Positions 44,762 through 54,808 of a stretch of 64,000 nucleotides of DNA are shown here, one piece after another. The position numbers and the translations under genes are program-made. Position 1 is the first letter of the stretch. Each line of letters starts with the position of its first letter. Source of the stretch: Pontiella agarivorans (lineage in GTDB: Bacteria; Verrucomicrobiota; Kiritimatiellia; Kiritimatiellales; Pontiellaceae); assembly GCF_034531395.1 (NCBI RefSeq), contig NZ_JARVCO010000010.1:1178001-1242000 (forward strand), written 5' to 3'. Under the pieces are notes generated by a model. That model had not been told where the DNA came from and ran no database searches. It worked only from the letters and a program-made list of their open reading frames with translations.

Positions 44762-44850
44762 GGAGGAGGCCGCCGGGTTCTGCGCGGCAGACTGCCGGTG
44801 AAATGATTCCGCCATGGGAAGAACATAAAACCTGAATTACAAAATATATC

Positions 44851-45492
44851 ATGGAGAAAAAAGATGATTACAGTGCCGGTGAAGAGCTGGCGAATGCGAT
44901 AACGCACGGGATCGGTTTTGTCATTGGTATTGCGGTGCTCGTGTTGCTGGTGGTTTTTTCCAGTCTTCGGAAAGGGCCGTGGGAAATCGTCAGCTGCGCC
45001 ATCTACGGAACGACGTTTATTCTGCTGTTTCTCGGCTCCACGCTTTATCACTCCGCCCGGAAACCGGGCGTGCGGCGGGTGATGAAGATTATCGACCACT
45101 CGGCGATCTATCTGTTGATTGCCGGAACCTATACCCCTTTCACGCTGGCCCCGCTGCGGGGTGCGCTGGGCTGGAGTATTTTCGGAGTGATCTGGAGCTG
45201 TGCGCTGATCGGGATACTGTTTAAAGCCTTTTTCACCGGTCGCTTTAAGTGGGTTTCTCTGGGGAGTTATCTGCTGATGGGCTGGCTTTGCGTGATTGCG
45301 GTGAAGCCGCTGTTTGAACAGCTCTCCACAACGGGGTTCGTGTTTTTTGTGGTCGGCGGCCTGTGTTATACCGTAGGTGCTGTGTTCTATGCCTGGAAAT
45401 CGCTGAAATGGTCCCATGCCGTCTGGCACCTGTTTGTTCTGGCCGGCAGTCTCTGCCACTTTTTCAGCATTCTCTTCGGTATTGCCTTGTAA
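44851..45492 (+). CDS. Hemolysin III family membrane protein (YqfA-like)
   Basis: A 213-residue protein with seven helices of the hemolysin III/PAQR-like family. It starts with EELANAITHGIGFVIG and has GSTLYHS, KIIDHSAIYLLIAGTYTPF and a C-terminal WHLFVLAGSLCHFFSI, where the conserved His residues may bind zinc. Role unclear; not necessarily a toxin. No strong ribosome-binding site precedes the ATG. Confidence 0.88.
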   Translation: MEKKDDYSAGEELANAITHGIGFVIGIAVLVLLVVFSSLRKGPWEIVSCAIYGTTFILLFLGSTLYHSARKPGVRRVMKIIDHSAIYLLIAGTYTPFTLAPLRGALGWSIFGVIWSCALIGILFKAFFTGRFKWVSLGSYLLMGWLCVIAVKPLFEQLSTTGFVFFVVGGLCYTVGAVFYAWKSLKWSHAVWHLFVLAGSLCHFFSILFGIAL

Positions 45493-45545
45493 AATCGCTC
45501 CTTTCCGCCCTGGCTGCATCATTTTTTTCGTCTGAAACTATCTTT

Positions 45546-45573
45546 TCTAACACCCACGATCGTGGGGGTTAGA
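45546..45573. promoter_or_regulatory. 28-bp near-perfect palindrome upstream of purH
   Basis: All but one of the 14 base pairs match around a central GATC; the core CCCACGATCGTGGG (45553-45566) is perfect and the flanks are TCTAAC and GTTAGA. There is no T run, so an operator is more likely than a terminator. A one-mismatch copy of the dispersed palindrome lies at 45594-45608. Confidence 0.65.
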
Positions 45574-45680
45574 TGATATACTTGAGCGAAAAGATCCAAG
45601 GATTGGAAAAAATGAGTGCAATCGGTTGGGTCTGTCGGTAAAAAACATGGTTTTGAGCCAACCCCAAGGGAGTAATTTGC

Positions 45681-47297
45681 ATGAACGTAAAGATTGAGCG
45701 CGCACTTTTAAGTGTATCCGACAAAGCGGGAATTCTGGACTTTGCCCGTCATCTGCATGAAATGGACGTGGAACTGCTGTCCACCGGCGGCACGGCGAAG
45801 GCCATTCGCGAGGCCGGTATTCCGGTGAAGGATGTTTCCGAATTTACCGGTTTTCCGGAAATGCTCGACGGCCGTGTGAAAACGCTCACTCCGCAGGTAC
45901 ATGCGGGGATTCTCTACATGCGCGATAATGAAGAGCATGTGAAAACGATGGAGGATCACGGGCTCGGCCAGATCGACCTCGTGTGTGTGAATCTTTATCC
46001 GTTCGAGGAAACCATCGCCAAAGAGGGCGTCACGTTGCCGGAAGCGATCGAACAGATCGATATCGGCGGTCCGACCATGATCCGCTCCGCGGCGAAGAAC
46101 ATGAAATTTGTGACGGTGGTCACGGATCCGGCGGATTATGCGCAGGTGATTGAGGAAATGAAGGCGAACGACGGCACCACCACCGAAGCCTTCCGTTTTG
46201 TGCTGGGTCAGAAAGTATATGCGCGAGTTGCGGAATACAACGCGGCGATCGCCACCTATCTGGCGGAGCAGGTGGCTGATCAGCAGCTGGCGAAGCCGTT
46301 TGTAAAAGCCTATTCCGACGGCAAAGAACTGCGTTACGGCGAAAACTCCCATCAGAAAGCCTGGCTCTACAAAGATGCCGACTCCCGTGAAGCCACGATT
46401 GCTCTGACTAAAGTGCTGCACGGAAAAGAAATGAGCTATAATAACTATGTGGATGGCGACGGCGCGCTTGAAGCGGTTAAAGATCTTGCCGGACGTCCCG
46501 GTGTTTCTGTCATCAAACACACCAATCCGTGCGGCTATGCCACCGGCGAAACGCTGGCCGAAGCTTTTGAAGCGGCGTGGGCCGGTGATCCGATCTCGGC
46601 TTTCGGTTCTGTGATTGCGGTCACTGAAAAGGTCGATATGGCGACGGCGTCCTGTCTTGATGGCCGTTTCATCGAAGCGATTATTGCTCCGGGTTACGAC
46701 GAAGATGCACTGGATCATCTGATGAAGAAAAAGAATCTGCGGATTCTGAAACTGAATGAGCCGATGGGTAAAGCGCTGCCGCAGCGGATGGTCAAGCAGA
46801 TCAACGGCGGCCTGCTGGTGCAGGATGTGGATACGGAAATTCTGGAAAGCTGGAGTGTTCCGACCGAGGTGCCATTTGCGGAAAACAAAAAAGAGCTCGC
46901 GCTCTTCGGTATTGCCGCAGCCAAGCACACCAAGTCCAACGCGATTGTGCTGGTGCAGGAATATAAGCCGGGTCAATTCCGCGTGCTCGGTATGGGGGCC
47001 GGTCAGCCGAACCGTGTGGATGCGCTGAAGAAGCTGTCGGTTTCCAAAGCCGTGGAAAACCTGAAGACGGAAAATCCGGATATCACCGAAGAGGAAATTC
47101 AGAAGATCATCGGCGAATGTGTCTTTGTTTCCGAAGCCTTCTTCCCGTTTGCCGACAGCATCGATGCCGCCAGCGAAATGGGCGCGAAGTTTATCGTCCA
47201 GCCCGGCGGTTCGATTCGCGACGACGAAGTGATTGAGGCCTGCAACAAATACGGCATTGCCATGGCGATGACCAATATGCGGCATTTCAAACACTAG
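45681..47297 (+). CDS. purH: Bifunctional AICAR transformylase / IMP cyclohydrolase
   Basis: A 538-residue enzyme for the last two steps of IMP synthesis. The N-terminal MGS-like cyclohydrolase part has [21 protein letters not shown] and [18 protein letters not shown]; the transformylase part has [23 protein letters not shown] and SDAFGS-like ISAFGSVIA, ending [15 protein letters not shown] is upstream of the ATG. It sits alone, away from purL. Long open frames on the opposite strand are shadows. Confidence 0.96.
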   Translation: MNVKIERALLSVSDKAGILDFARHLHEMDVELLSTGGTAKAIREAGIPVKDVSEFTGFPEMLDGRVKTLTPQVHAGILYMRDNEEHVKTMEDHGLGQIDLVCVNLYPFEETIAKEGVTLPEAIEQIDIGGPTMIRSAAKNMKFVTVVTDPADYAQVIEEMKANDGTTTEAFRFVLGQKVYARVAEYNAAIATYLAEQVADQQLAKPFVKAYSDGKELRYGENSHQKAWLYKDADSREATIALTKVLHGKEMSYNNYVDGDGALEAVKDLAGRPGVSVIKHTNPCGYATGETLAEAFEAAWAGDPISAFGSVIAVTEKVDMATASCLDGRFIEAIIAPGYDEDALDHLMKKKNLRILKLNEPMGKALPQRMVKQINGGLLVQDVDTEILESWSVPTEVPFAENKKELALFGIAAAKHTKSNAIVLVQEYKPGQFRVLGMGAGQPNRVDALKKLSVSKAVENLKTENPDITEEEIQKIIGECVFVSEAFFPFADSIDAASEMGAKFIVQPGGSIRDDEVIEACNKYGIAMAMTNMRHFKH

Positions 47298-47303
47298 TAT
47301 GTA

Positions 47304-47325
47304 AACGCGGCTTCCGCCGCGTTTT
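47304..47325 (+). terminator. Terminator-like hairpin 1 after purH
   Basis: AACGCGG (47304-47310) pairs with CCGCGTT (47317-47323), followed by a short T run. Confidence 0.75.
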
Positions 47326-47329
47326 GCAC

Positions 47330-47396
47330 AAAAAGTCCGCCGGATAACGGGAACGGAGCTCGAAGCTTCATCGGTGTCTGTGCGGACTTTTTTTTA
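47330..47396 (+). terminator. Terminator-like hairpin 2, long loop
   Basis: AAAAGTCCGC (47331-47340) pairs with GCGGACTTTT (47382-47391) with a 41-base loop, then T run. Confidence 0.75.
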
Positions 47397-47420
47397 ATTT
47401 AATGGGTTGATAATAATTCT

Positions 47421-47448
47421 GAAGCGCGTATAACCGCGCTTCGTTTTT
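47421..47448 (+). terminator. Hairpin 3 before the DEAD-box gene
   Basis: GAAGCGCG (47421-47428) pairs with CGCGCTTC (47435-47442), followed by five T. It lies about 110 bases before the helicase start and could be an attenuator in its leader. Confidence 0.7.
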
Positions 47449-47557
47449 GCAGAACCACGGTAAAGTGTTCTGTTCATTCGGGGTCGAATTTCTGCGATGG
47501 GCGCGGAGAGCATGGCTTCGAGTCATGCGGTAAGTGTGCCGCCTATATAAGGAAATT

Positions 47558-49264
47558 ATGAACTTCTCCGATTTGGGGCTGAGCCCCGATACGCTTAAAT
47601 CTATCCAGCTCCTGGGATTTGAAACACCGACTCCGATTCAGGAACAGGCGATTCCAATCCTGCTGGAAGGGTCAAAGGACTTTGTCGGCCTGGCGTCGAC
47701 CGGTACCGGAAAAACCGCGGCTTTCGGTCTGCCGCTGCTGGAACGCGTAGACCCGTCGAACGATATGCCGCAGGGCATCATTCTTTCGCCGACCCGCGAG
47801 CTCTGCCTGCAGATTGCCGATGACCTGAAAAAATTTGCCCGGCATCACCACGTAAAAATTACGGCGGTTTACGGCGGCTCCAACATTTCCACGCAGATTC
47901 GCGATCTGAAGCGTGGCACACAGATTATTGTAGCGACTCCCGGTCGCCTGCTCGACCTGATCGAACGCCGCGCGGCAAAACTCGATCAGGTATCCGTAGT
48001 CGTTTTGGACGAAGCGGACGAAATGCTCAATATGGGCTTTAAGGATGAGCTGGACGCCATCCTGGAAAAGGCACCGGAAGATCGTGTTACCTGGCTGTTT
48101 TCGGCCACGATGGCCAAAGGGGTGGCGCGTATTGCCGCTAACTATCAGACCGATCCGGTTGAAGTCTCGGTGGGCGGCCGCAACGAAGCGGCGGCCAATA
48201 TTGAGCATTTCTGTTTTATGGTGCATGAAAAGGACCGCTACCCGGCGCTGAAGCGGATTCTGGATTATCTGCCGGAAATTTACGGCGTGATTTTCTGCCG
48301 TACCCGGGCCGAAACCCAGACGGTGGCGGAAAAGCTGATGGCCGACGGCTATTCGGCGGAGGCACTGCACGGAGAACTTTCGCAGGCGCAGCGCGATGCG
48401 GTGATGCGTAAATTCCGCACCAAGACGGTACAGATGCTGGTGGCCACCGACGTGGCGGCGCGCGGTATCGATGTGAACGACATTACCCACGTGATTCATT
48501 ATAAACTGTCCGACGAAACCGCTGCTTATACCCATCGTTCCGGTCGTACGGCGCGTGCCGGTAAATCCGGGGTTTCGATTGCGCTCATCAATATGCACGA
48601 GCGTCGACGGATCGGTGAACTTGAACGCCGGAACAATATCCGGATCAAACTGGAAAAAATTCCGGATGCAAAAGCGATCTGCGAAAACCAGCTGCTGGCC
48701 CTGATTCACCGGGTGGTGGATGTGAAGGTGAATGAGGAAGAGATTGCCGATTATCTGGCACCGGCCTATGAAGCGCTCTGTCATCTCGACAAGAAAGAGA
48801 TCATCAAGCGGTTTATCGGTATTGAGTTCAACCATTTCCTCGATTACTACCGCAATGCCGAGGATTTGAATGCCAAGTCCAAACCGCGCCGCGAGCGCCA
48901 GCCGGGGCAGCAGCGTTCGGAAAATTCCAAACGCAACCGCCGCATGGAAGCCTATGATACCAAGCGGTTTTCCATCAACGTGGGCCGCGTGCACGGCGTG
49001 AATGCCGGAGCCATTGTCCGCCTGGTCTGCGAACACAGCGGAATTAAATCGAATAAGATCGGTGCGATTGATCTGGGACGTGATACCTCCAATTTCGAAG
49101 TCGCCAAAGATGCGGCGAATGATATCCGCAAAGGGCTGCAGAACCTTAAGCTCGACGGCCGCAGTGTCAGTGTCCGCGCAGCCTCCGGCGGAAAACCCGG
49201 CGGCAGCAGTGGACCGGGCGGTCGTTCCGGCGGACCGCGCAGGGGCGGACGTCAGCGCGACTAA
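47558..49264 (+). CDS. deaD: DEAD-box RNA helicase (DeaD/CsdA-like)
   Basis: A 568-residue cold-type RNA helicase. It has the Q motif (FETPTPIQEQAIP), ASTGTGKTAAFGLP (motif I), PTRELCLQ, VLDEADEML (DEAD), SATMAKG (SAT) and HRSGRTARAG (VI). A DbpA-type RNA-binding domain follows (FSINVGRVHGVNAGAIVRL, with IGAIDLGRDTSNFEV) and the tail is Gly/Arg-rich. It resembles CsdA. The start at 47558 has AAGGAA upstream; the frame to 47534 is less likely. Three hairpins lie in the gap before it. Confidence 0.95.
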   Translation: MNFSDLGLSPDTLKSIQLLGFETPTPIQEQAIPILLEGSKDFVGLASTGTGKTAAFGLPLLERVDPSNDMPQGIILSPTRELCLQIADDLKKFARHHHVKITAVYGGSNISTQIRDLKRGTQIIVATPGRLLDLIERRAAKLDQVSVVVLDEADEMLNMGFKDELDAILEKAPEDRVTWLFSATMAKGVARIAANYQTDPVEVSVGGRNEAAANIEHFCFMVHEKDRYPALKRILDYLPEIYGVIFCRTRAETQTVAEKLMADGYSAEALHGELSQAQRDAVMRKFRTKTVQMLVATDVAARGIDVNDITHVIHYKLSDETAAYTHRSGRTARAGKSGVSIALINMHERRRIGELERRNNIRIKLEKIPDAKAICENQLLALIHRVVDVKVNEEEIADYLAPAYEALCHLDKKEIIKRFIGIEFNHFLDYYRNAEDLNAKSKPRRERQPGQQRSENSKRNRRMEAYDTKRFSINVGRVHGVNAGAIVRLVCEHSGIKSNKIGAIDLGRDTSNFEVAKDAANDIRKGLQNLKLDGRSVSVRAASGGKPGGSSGPGGRSGGPRRGGRQRD

Positions 49265-49276
49265 GGTCCGTCGGTC

Positions 49277-51184
49277 TCAGGTCAGCTGCTCCAGCAGATT
49301 CTTAAATGGAATATGGGTGCAGCTGCCGAAAAGGGCATTGCCCCGCAGGGACCGGTCGGCCGTTACCGCCGGGGAGTTCAGGCCGCAGAGAAAGCGTGCC
49401 TTCTGTCGCGCACTGCCCAGCGCATCCCGGTGTTCAGCGGCCAGCGCATGGATTTGTTTCAGGATGTCAGGATCGAGGTCCGGCGTCGGACGGCCGGGGA
49501 GTCTGACGGCTTTGTCGCCTTTGCAGATGCCGCAGTGTCCGCATGCTTCGATGGGTTCGCCGAAATAGGTGAGCAGGCGGCTGGTCAGGCACCGGGTCTC
49601 TTCTGCATAGGCCACCATGGTATTGATGCGATCAATTTCTAGTTGTTCATGTTGGCTGAAGAGATCGGTCAGTTTCCGGCATAATTCGGCGCGGTCGACG
49701 TTCTGTTCCAAACGTTTGAAGCGCTGACGGTATCCGGCCATTTTCAGGGTGATGAACCCTTTCTCCTGCAGATTCTCGAATGCGCGCAGCACGACATCCC
49801 GTGGTTGTCCGCCGCGTTCGACGGCGGCATCCATATCGAGCGTAATCCATTTGCGCGCCTTTTTACCGCAGGCAAACAGTTTGCGCAGAAACGCGGCCTG
49901 CTGTTCGGAATAAGAAGAAAGAATTTCCGCGCCGGATTTATGGGCTTCGAAGCGGATGTCGCTGTAGTAGTACCCGTCGAAAGCAATAATGCCGAAGAGT
50001 TCAAGGTGGGTCAGCAGGGTGCTGACCACCAGCGGGCGGATATCGTGTGTTTTCGACAGCTCCCGGGCGGTGATGTCGATGTTGTCGCCTTCATCGAGCA
50101 GCTCGTCAACCAGCGCGGAAATATGGGCTGCATCGGGCGTATCTCCATAGACAAAGTTTTCCAGCGTGGTGGTGTCGTCGGCACAGGCAAACAGTTCGCA
50201 GATAGCGGGTTGGCCGTCGCGCCCTGCGCGCCCGGTTTCCTGCAGATAGCTCTCGAAACCTTTGGCAAGGTGGAAGTGGTAGACATAGCGGATGTCCGCT
50301 TTATCGACTCCCATGCCGAATGCAATCGTTGCGCAGATGATCGGGATTTCGCCGTTCATAAACTTTTCCTGCGTTGCGCTGCGTCGTTCATTGGCCATAC
50401 CGGCGTGATAGGGCGCGGCATCAAAACCATTTTCGCTGAGGAGCTTTGCGGTTTCCTCGGCATCTTTCTGCAGATGCACATAAACAATGGTGGGGCCGGC
50501 GGGGCGTTCCCGCAGCCGCTGGATCAATAACCGGCCGCGATCCGTATTGCTGCATTCCGTTACCCGGAATTCGAGGTTGGGGCGGTAGAAGCCGGTGTTG
50601 ATTACATCGGCGGGCAGAATGCCGAAGGCCCGGGCCATATCGTCCGAAACCTTCGGCGTGGCGGTGGCGGTGAGGGCGAGCACGCGTTCGACGTTCAGCG
50701 ATTCAACGGCCTGGGCGAGTTTGAGATAGTCCGGTCTGAAGTTGTGCCCCCATGCGGAAATGCAGTGTGCTTCGTCGACCGCCAGGAGGCTGATCTGCTG
50801 CCCCCGGATCAAATTCAGGAAGCGTTCATTGGTCAGACGCTCCGGAGAAACGAAGAGCATTTTCAGTTCGCCGCGGCGTACAGCATTCGATACCTCGCGA
50901 TAATCCTCTTCGGTCAGGCTGGAATCCAGTCGCTCGGCGGCAATGTTCTGTTCCTGCAGTTTATCGATCTGATCCTTCATCAGAGCCAGAAGCGGTGAAA
51001 CCACGAGTGTCAGACCGGGCAGCATCAGCGCGGTGAGCTGGTAGCAGAGGCTTTTGCCGGACCCCGTGGGAAATATGGCCGCCGCACTGCGGCCGGCCAG
51101 GAGGGTTTCAATGGTTTCAAGCTGGCCTTTTCTGAACTGGTCGAAGCCGAAAATCTCTTTGAGTAATTCGCCGGGGGTGCTCAT
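49277..51184 (-). CDS. recQ: ATP-dependent DNA helicase RecQ
   Basis: A 635-residue RecQ helicase for recombination repair. It has [35 protein letters not shown] (motif I), [18 protein letters not shown] (DEAH-type), YHAGM and [18 protein letters not shown], then the RQC zinc site (CGHCGICKG) and C-terminal helices. The ATG at 51184 ([10 protein letters not shown]) follows AAAGGA; upstream in-frame starts to 51412 code for unrelated sequence. Convergent with deaD. Confidence 0.94.
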   Translation of the reverse strand: MSTPGELLKEIFGFDQFRKGQLETIETLLAGRSAAAIFPTGSGKSLCYQLTALMLPGLTLVVSPLLALMKDQIDKLQEQNIAAERLDSSLTEEDYREVSNAVRRGELKMLFVSPERLTNERFLNLIRGQQISLLAVDEAHCISAWGHNFRPDYLKLAQAVESLNVERVLALTATATPKVSDDMARAFGILPADVINTGFYRPNLEFRVTECSNTDRGRLLIQRLRERPAGPTIVYVHLQKDAEETAKLLSENGFDAAPYHAGMANERRSATQEKFMNGEIPIICATIAFGMGVDKADIRYVYHFHLAKGFESYLQETGRAGRDGQPAICELFACADDTTTLENFVYGDTPDAAHISALVDELLDEGDNIDITARELSKTHDIRPLVVSTLLTHLELFGIIAFDGYYYSDIRFEAHKSGAEILSSYSEQQAAFLRKLFACGKKARKWITLDMDAAVERGGQPRDVVLRAFENLQEKGFITLKMAGYRQRFKRLEQNVDRAELCRKLTDLFSQHEQLEIDRINTMVAYAEETRCLTSRLLTYFGEPIEACGHCGICKGDKAVRLPGRPTPDLDPDILKQIHALAAEHRDALGSARQKARFLCGLNSPAVTADRSLRGNALFGSCTHIPFKNLLEQLT

Positions 51185-51315
51185 ATCGGAATCCTTTTGA
51201 GTAATCTCTTCAGTATGGGGAAGCGGGGCTTCGGGAAAAGAATTCTTTTCAATTTGCAGAATGCTTATGAGGTCATCATGATTTCGGTTCTTTATTGACC
51301 GTGTTGGAGGGTGTG

Positions 51316-52092
51316 ATGAAACGATGGGCTGTGTGGAGTGTTTTGTGCATATTGCTGTGCGTTTCCTGTAAAACTTCGATGAAGGAGATTCCTGAAATTG
51401 AAGGTATCGCATGGGAGCTTTCCGGAATCCTTGCTTCGGATGGACAATGTGTTCCGCCGGTTCACAACTCGCTGGTCTGGTTTAAACTGTCCGAGGGTCA
51501 AATTACGGGTAATGCGGGGGCGAACCGTTTTTTCGGTGAGTATGTCCTCAAGGGGCAGAAGATACATTTTTCGCTGATGGGCTCGGGCATGATGATGGGG
51601 ACCCCGGAACTGATGGCGCAGGAGAATCAATTGCTGAAACGGCTGGGTGAGGCTGTTGATTATCAGGTGGTCGGAGAAGAACTGCAGCTGCGGAATGAAA
51701 ATCAGCGCGTCGTTGTGCAGATGAAGCCGCGTCTGGAGCCGGCCCTGTTTTCCGGAGTCTGGAAAATGACGGGGGTGAATAACGGAAAGGGCGGCGTAAC
51801 CAGTTTGTTGGCCGGGACTGAAATCTCCCTTGAGTTTACGCCGGATGGTGCTGTGTCGGGATCGACAGGATGTAATGTGCTCACCGGAAGCTGCACGTTG
51901 AAAGGTGAGACGATCAGGTTCAATCCGTTGGCGACCACCCGCAGGTTTTATTCGCAGCCTGAAGGGGTTATGGAGCAGGAATCGGCCTTTCTTCAGGCGC
52001 TGGAAAATTCCAGGGTCTGGAAAATCGAAGCGGATGTTCTTGAGTTGCGGGACGAATCCGGTGCGTTGCAGGTGAAGGGTGTGTTGAAGTAG
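51316..52092 (+). CDS. Lipoprotein with two META (HslJ-like) domains
   Basis: A 258-residue predicted lipoprotein (lipobox CVSC). Two META-type repeats are visible: residues about 30-120 ([46 protein letters not shown]) and 135-250 ([39 protein letters not shown]). Homologues of HslJ are heat-inducible in E. coli and affect novobiocin resistance. The ATG at 51316 has GGAGGG upstream; the frame from 51295 is less likely. A palindrome copy lies at 52008. Confidence 0.86.
   Translation: MKRWAVWSVLCILLCVSCKTSMKEIPEIEGIAWELSGILASDGQCVPPVHNSLVWFKLSEGQITGNAGANRFFGEYVLKGQKIHFSLMGSGMMMGTPELMAQENQLLKRLGEAVDYQVVGEELQLRNENQRVVVQMKPRLEPALFSGVWKMTGVNNGKGGVTSLLAGTEISLEFTPDGAVSGSTGCNVLTGSCTLKGETIRFNPLATTRRFYSQPEGVMEQESAFLQALENSRVWKIEADVLELRDESGALQVKGVLK
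52008..52022. repeat. Dispersed palindrome, copy 20
   Basis: Exact copy in the META lipoprotein gene, core GGGTC; encodes SRVWK, the third reading frame used. Confidence 0.85.
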
Positions 52093-52096
52093 GAGC

Positions 52097-52111
52097 TTCC
52101 AATCACTGGAA
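52097..52111. repeat. Dispersed palindrome, copy 21, after a stop codon
   Basis: Exact copy, core ATCAC, four bases after the META lipoprotein stop; a perfect TATAAT follows at 52117-52122. Confidence 0.85.
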
Positions 52112-52176
52112 TAATTTATAATAGCAGAAGCGGACGGCCTCTGGGACTATGTCTGCACAACATAAAGGAGCATGGT

Positions 52177-53868
52177 ATGAAATGGAGTAAAATGACGGCT
52201 GTGGCTGTATGGGCTGTGGCGATCGGTGTGCAGGCTCAGGTGGAAAAGCCGGTGGTGATGGAAGAGGCCATGCTGTCGGTGTCGATTCCGGGGGTGCATG
52301 GATTTATTGATGAAGTCGGACTGGTGGCATCGAAAGCATCGCCGATGATGAACGGGGCGATGCTGAAGAGTATGCTCGGTATGCAGCTGGGCGATATGAG
52401 TCTGGCGGGAATTCCGTCGGATGGCGGCCTTTCGATTGTGGCGCTGGACCCGACGAATATTTTTGCCGTGCTTGAGGTTTCGGAAGCGCAGTCCTCGGCC
52501 TATCTGAATATGGCTAAAGCCAAAAAGCTGCAGGCGGTGTATCTCGACGGCGCTGTGGTGGTGGCCGGCGATGACGGTGCACTGAAAACGGGAAAAAGCA
52601 AGCTGGGTGCGGTTAAGGCGGAGTTGCTGGCGGGAAATGCGCCGGTGCTGAGTTTGGCGATGCAGCCGGCGGACGTTATCGAGCGCAATCGCGAGGCGGT
52701 TGACGGATTTATGCAGATGATGCCGGCGATGCTGGGTATGAGCATGATGCAGCAGCCGGGGGCCTCGTTGGATTCGACGCAGAGCATCACTAAACTGCTG
52801 CAGGGCGAACTTCTTGTGTTGCTCTCTCTTTCCGAACAGTGTTCGGATGCGGAGGTGAGGCTGGCGCCGGAAAACGGTTCGCTGGTGCTGAGCGAAACGT
52901 TTGTTCCAAAGGCTGGAACTGCGTTGGCCAAGGCGGTGAATGCACCGGTGGTTCATCAGGAAAACCCGGCACTCCATTCCGGACTGCTGGGAGAGGGGGC
53001 TGTGCGGATGGATATGGTATTTTCCAATCCGGAGGCGCTTTCAGAATTCATTTCCGCAGAAGCGGTTAAAACCGTCAAGGCGATGGATCTGGTTGATGTT
53101 GATGCGGCCGCAGTGGCGGACATCATCACTAAGTGGGTTCAGATTTATGCAGGCACAGGATGTGAAGCTGTTTCCTTCGGTGAAGATGGTTTTTCGGTGT
53201 GCTATGTGATGGAGCTGACGGATGAAAACCGAACGCTTGAAGTGCTGCGCGGTATGAATGCCGATATGACACCGTTCCTGAAAATGTATGAATCTCTGGG
53301 GATGCCGTTATCGATGGCCTTTAAAGAAAATGTCCGGGAGGCTGACGGGCTGAACATTCATGAGTTCGGTTTTGAATATGACCTCTCGGCCATGCCGGAG
53401 GAGCAGCGGGTGCAGATGGAGGCTATGGGAGTGCAGAAAATGGCGTTCGATTTGGCGATTACCGACGGCATGCTTTTCTATGCGGAAAAAGGCGGGGTCG
53501 AAAAACTTGTTGCTGCAGTGAAGGCCGGGAAGACCGCGCCGAAAATCAAAGCCCGTTCCGTTTATCCTGAGGGTGGTTTCTATTATCTGGACTGGGATAT
53601 GGGAAAATATATGGCATTCGTTGCTGAATCCCTTCCGGCCGATCCTTCCACGGCGATGATGAAGCAGCAGATGAGTACGCTGTTCAAAGGCACTGCTCCG
53701 GTGACCTCGGCCGGCTTCAGAAAAGATGGCATGGTCAACTGGAGTTTAACCATTCCGGGTGACCTGATCGCAAAATGCGGTCAGATGATTATGATGGCCC
53801 AGATGCAGAGTTTACAGCAGCCGCAACCCGGTGCTCCGGGATTCGCGCCGGTTGTGCCGGGAGAGTAA
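52177..53868 (+). CDS. Large exported protein, function unknown
   Basis: A 563-residue protein with a signal peptide ([21 protein letters not shown]). The mature part is Met-, Glu- and Ala-rich with mixed alpha/beta composition and no membrane helix. The C-terminus ends in a Gln/Pro-rich stretch ([18 protein letters not shown]). I do not recognise a family. AAAGGAG precedes the ATG, and the AIM24-like gene follows 14 bases after the stop. A copy of the dispersed palindrome at 52904 encodes VPKAG. Confidence 0.7.
   Translation: MKWSKMTAVAVWAVAIGVQAQVEKPVVMEEAMLSVSIPGVHGFIDEVGLVASKASPMMNGAMLKSMLGMQLGDMSLAGIPSDGGLSIVALDPTNIFAVLEVSEAQSSAYLNMAKAKKLQAVYLDGAVVVAGDDGALKTGKSKLGAVKAELLAGNAPVLSLAMQPADVIERNREAVDGFMQMMPAMLGMSMMQQPGASLDSTQSITKLLQGELLVLLSLSEQCSDAEVRLAPENGSLVLSETFVPKAGTALAKAVNAPVVHQENPALHSGLLGEGAVRMDMVFSNPEALSEFISAEAVKTVKAMDLVDVDAAAVADIITKWVQIYAGTGCEAVSFGEDGFSVCYVMELTDENRTLEVLRGMNADMTPFLKMYESLGMPLSMAFKENVREADGLNIHEFGFEYDLSAMPEEQRVQMEAMGVQKMAFDLAITDGMLFYAEKGGVEKLVAAVKAGKTAPKIKARSVYPEGGFYYLDWDMGKYMAFVAESLPADPSTAMMKQQMSTLFKGTAPVTSAGFRKDGMVNWSLTIPGDLIAKCGQMIMMAQMQSLQQPQPGAPGFAPVVPGE
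52904..52918. repeat. Dispersed palindrome, copy 22
   Basis: Exact copy in the unrecognised exported-protein gene, core AAGGC. Confidence 0.85.
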
Positions 53869-53882
53869 AAGGAGAAAGAATC

Positions 53883-54668
53883 ATGAAATGCCACGAAGTG
53901 GATTATACGATTATCGGTGATGACCTCCAGACGGTGGAAGTCGAACTTGATCCCGGCGAAACGGTGGTGGCCGAAGCCGGGGCCATGAACTGGATGGATG
54001 ACGGTATCCTGTTCGAAGCTCGAATGGGGGACGGATCGCAGGCCAATGAAGGGCTGATGGGTAAACTGTTCAGTGCCGGAAAACGGGCCATTACAGGCGA
54101 AAGCCTGTTCATGACCCATTTCACCAATCAGAGCGGCGGCAAACGATCCGTAACTTTCGGCGCGCCTTATCCCGGAAAAATTGTTCCGCTCGATATGGCG
54201 CAGTGCGGGGGTGAAATGCTCTGCCAGAAAGATGCTTTTCTATGTGCCGCCAAGGGCACATCGATTGGTGTTGCTTTCACCAAAAAGTTCGGTGCCGGAT
54301 TTTTCGGCGGGGAAGGGTTTATTCTCCAGCGGCTGCAGGGGGACGGTATGGCCTTTTTGCACGCCGGCGGAACCATTGTGGAGAAAAAACTGAGTCAGGA
54401 TATCCTCAAGGTGGACACCGGCTGCATTGTCGGGTTTACGCCGGGAATTGATTACAACATCGAGCGGGTGGGATTAAAGTCCGCCTTTTTCGGTGGGGAA
54501 GGACTTTTCTTGGCGACCCTGCGCGGAACCGGCACTGTATATCTGCAGAGCCTGCCGTTCTCCCGTCTGGCGGACCGGATTATCGCACATGCGCCGTCGG
54601 TCGGTGGTGAGCGTCAGGGCGAAGGCTCTGTGCTGGGTGGCCTCGGCGATCTGATCGGCGGGCGCTGA
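53883..54668 (+). CDS. AIM24/TIGR00266-family protein
   Basis: A 261-residue beta-rich protein of the AIM24 (DUF124) family. It starts [42 protein letters not shown], and contains [22 protein letters not shown] and [22 protein letters not shown], the repeated family motif. Role in bacteria unknown. AAGGAG precedes the ATG, and a terminator follows. Confidence 0.92.
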   Translation: MKCHEVDYTIIGDDLQTVEVELDPGETVVAEAGAMNWMDDGILFEARMGDGSQANEGLMGKLFSAGKRAITGESLFMTHFTNQSGGKRSVTFGAPYPGKIVPLDMAQCGGEMLCQKDAFLCAAKGTSIGVAFTKKFGAGFFGGEGFILQRLQGDGMAFLHAGGTIVEKKLSQDILKVDTGCIVGFTPGIDYNIERVGLKSAFFGGEGLFLATLRGTGTVYLQSLPFSRLADRIIAHAPSVGGERQGEGSVLGGLGDLIGGR

Positions 54669-54700
54669 GTTACTTTTCATCCATTGGGAAACTGAATCCA

Positions 54701-54725
54701 TCCCGCCGATTCCGGCGGGATTTTT
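54701..54725 (+). terminator. Terminator of the AIM24-family gene
   Basis: TCCCGCCG (54701-54708) pairs with CGGCGGGA (54713-54720), followed by five T. Confidence 0.88.
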
Positions 54726-54808
54726 CATTTCTGGGTTTCACCGGCTCGCCTTTATGGCTATGGTCCCCGTTTTACTTGAGAAAAACCTAAATCGGGTGGA
54801 GCTGGACT

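Noticed and set aside
45708-47294. 528-codon open frame antisense to purH
   Set aside because: It lies entirely opposite a complete, well-conserved PurH, has no ribosome-binding site and a shadow-type composition.
47652-47668. TTCCA and TGGAA in the DEAD-box gene
   Set aside because: Arms are perfect but the spacer is seven bases; treated as chance.
47672-49036. 454-codon open frame opposite the DEAD-box gene
   Set aside because: Shadow of deaD, no independent signals.
54676-54690. Palindrome-like TTCAT-N5-GGGAA after the AIM24 gene
   Set aside because: Three mismatches; at best a decayed copy.
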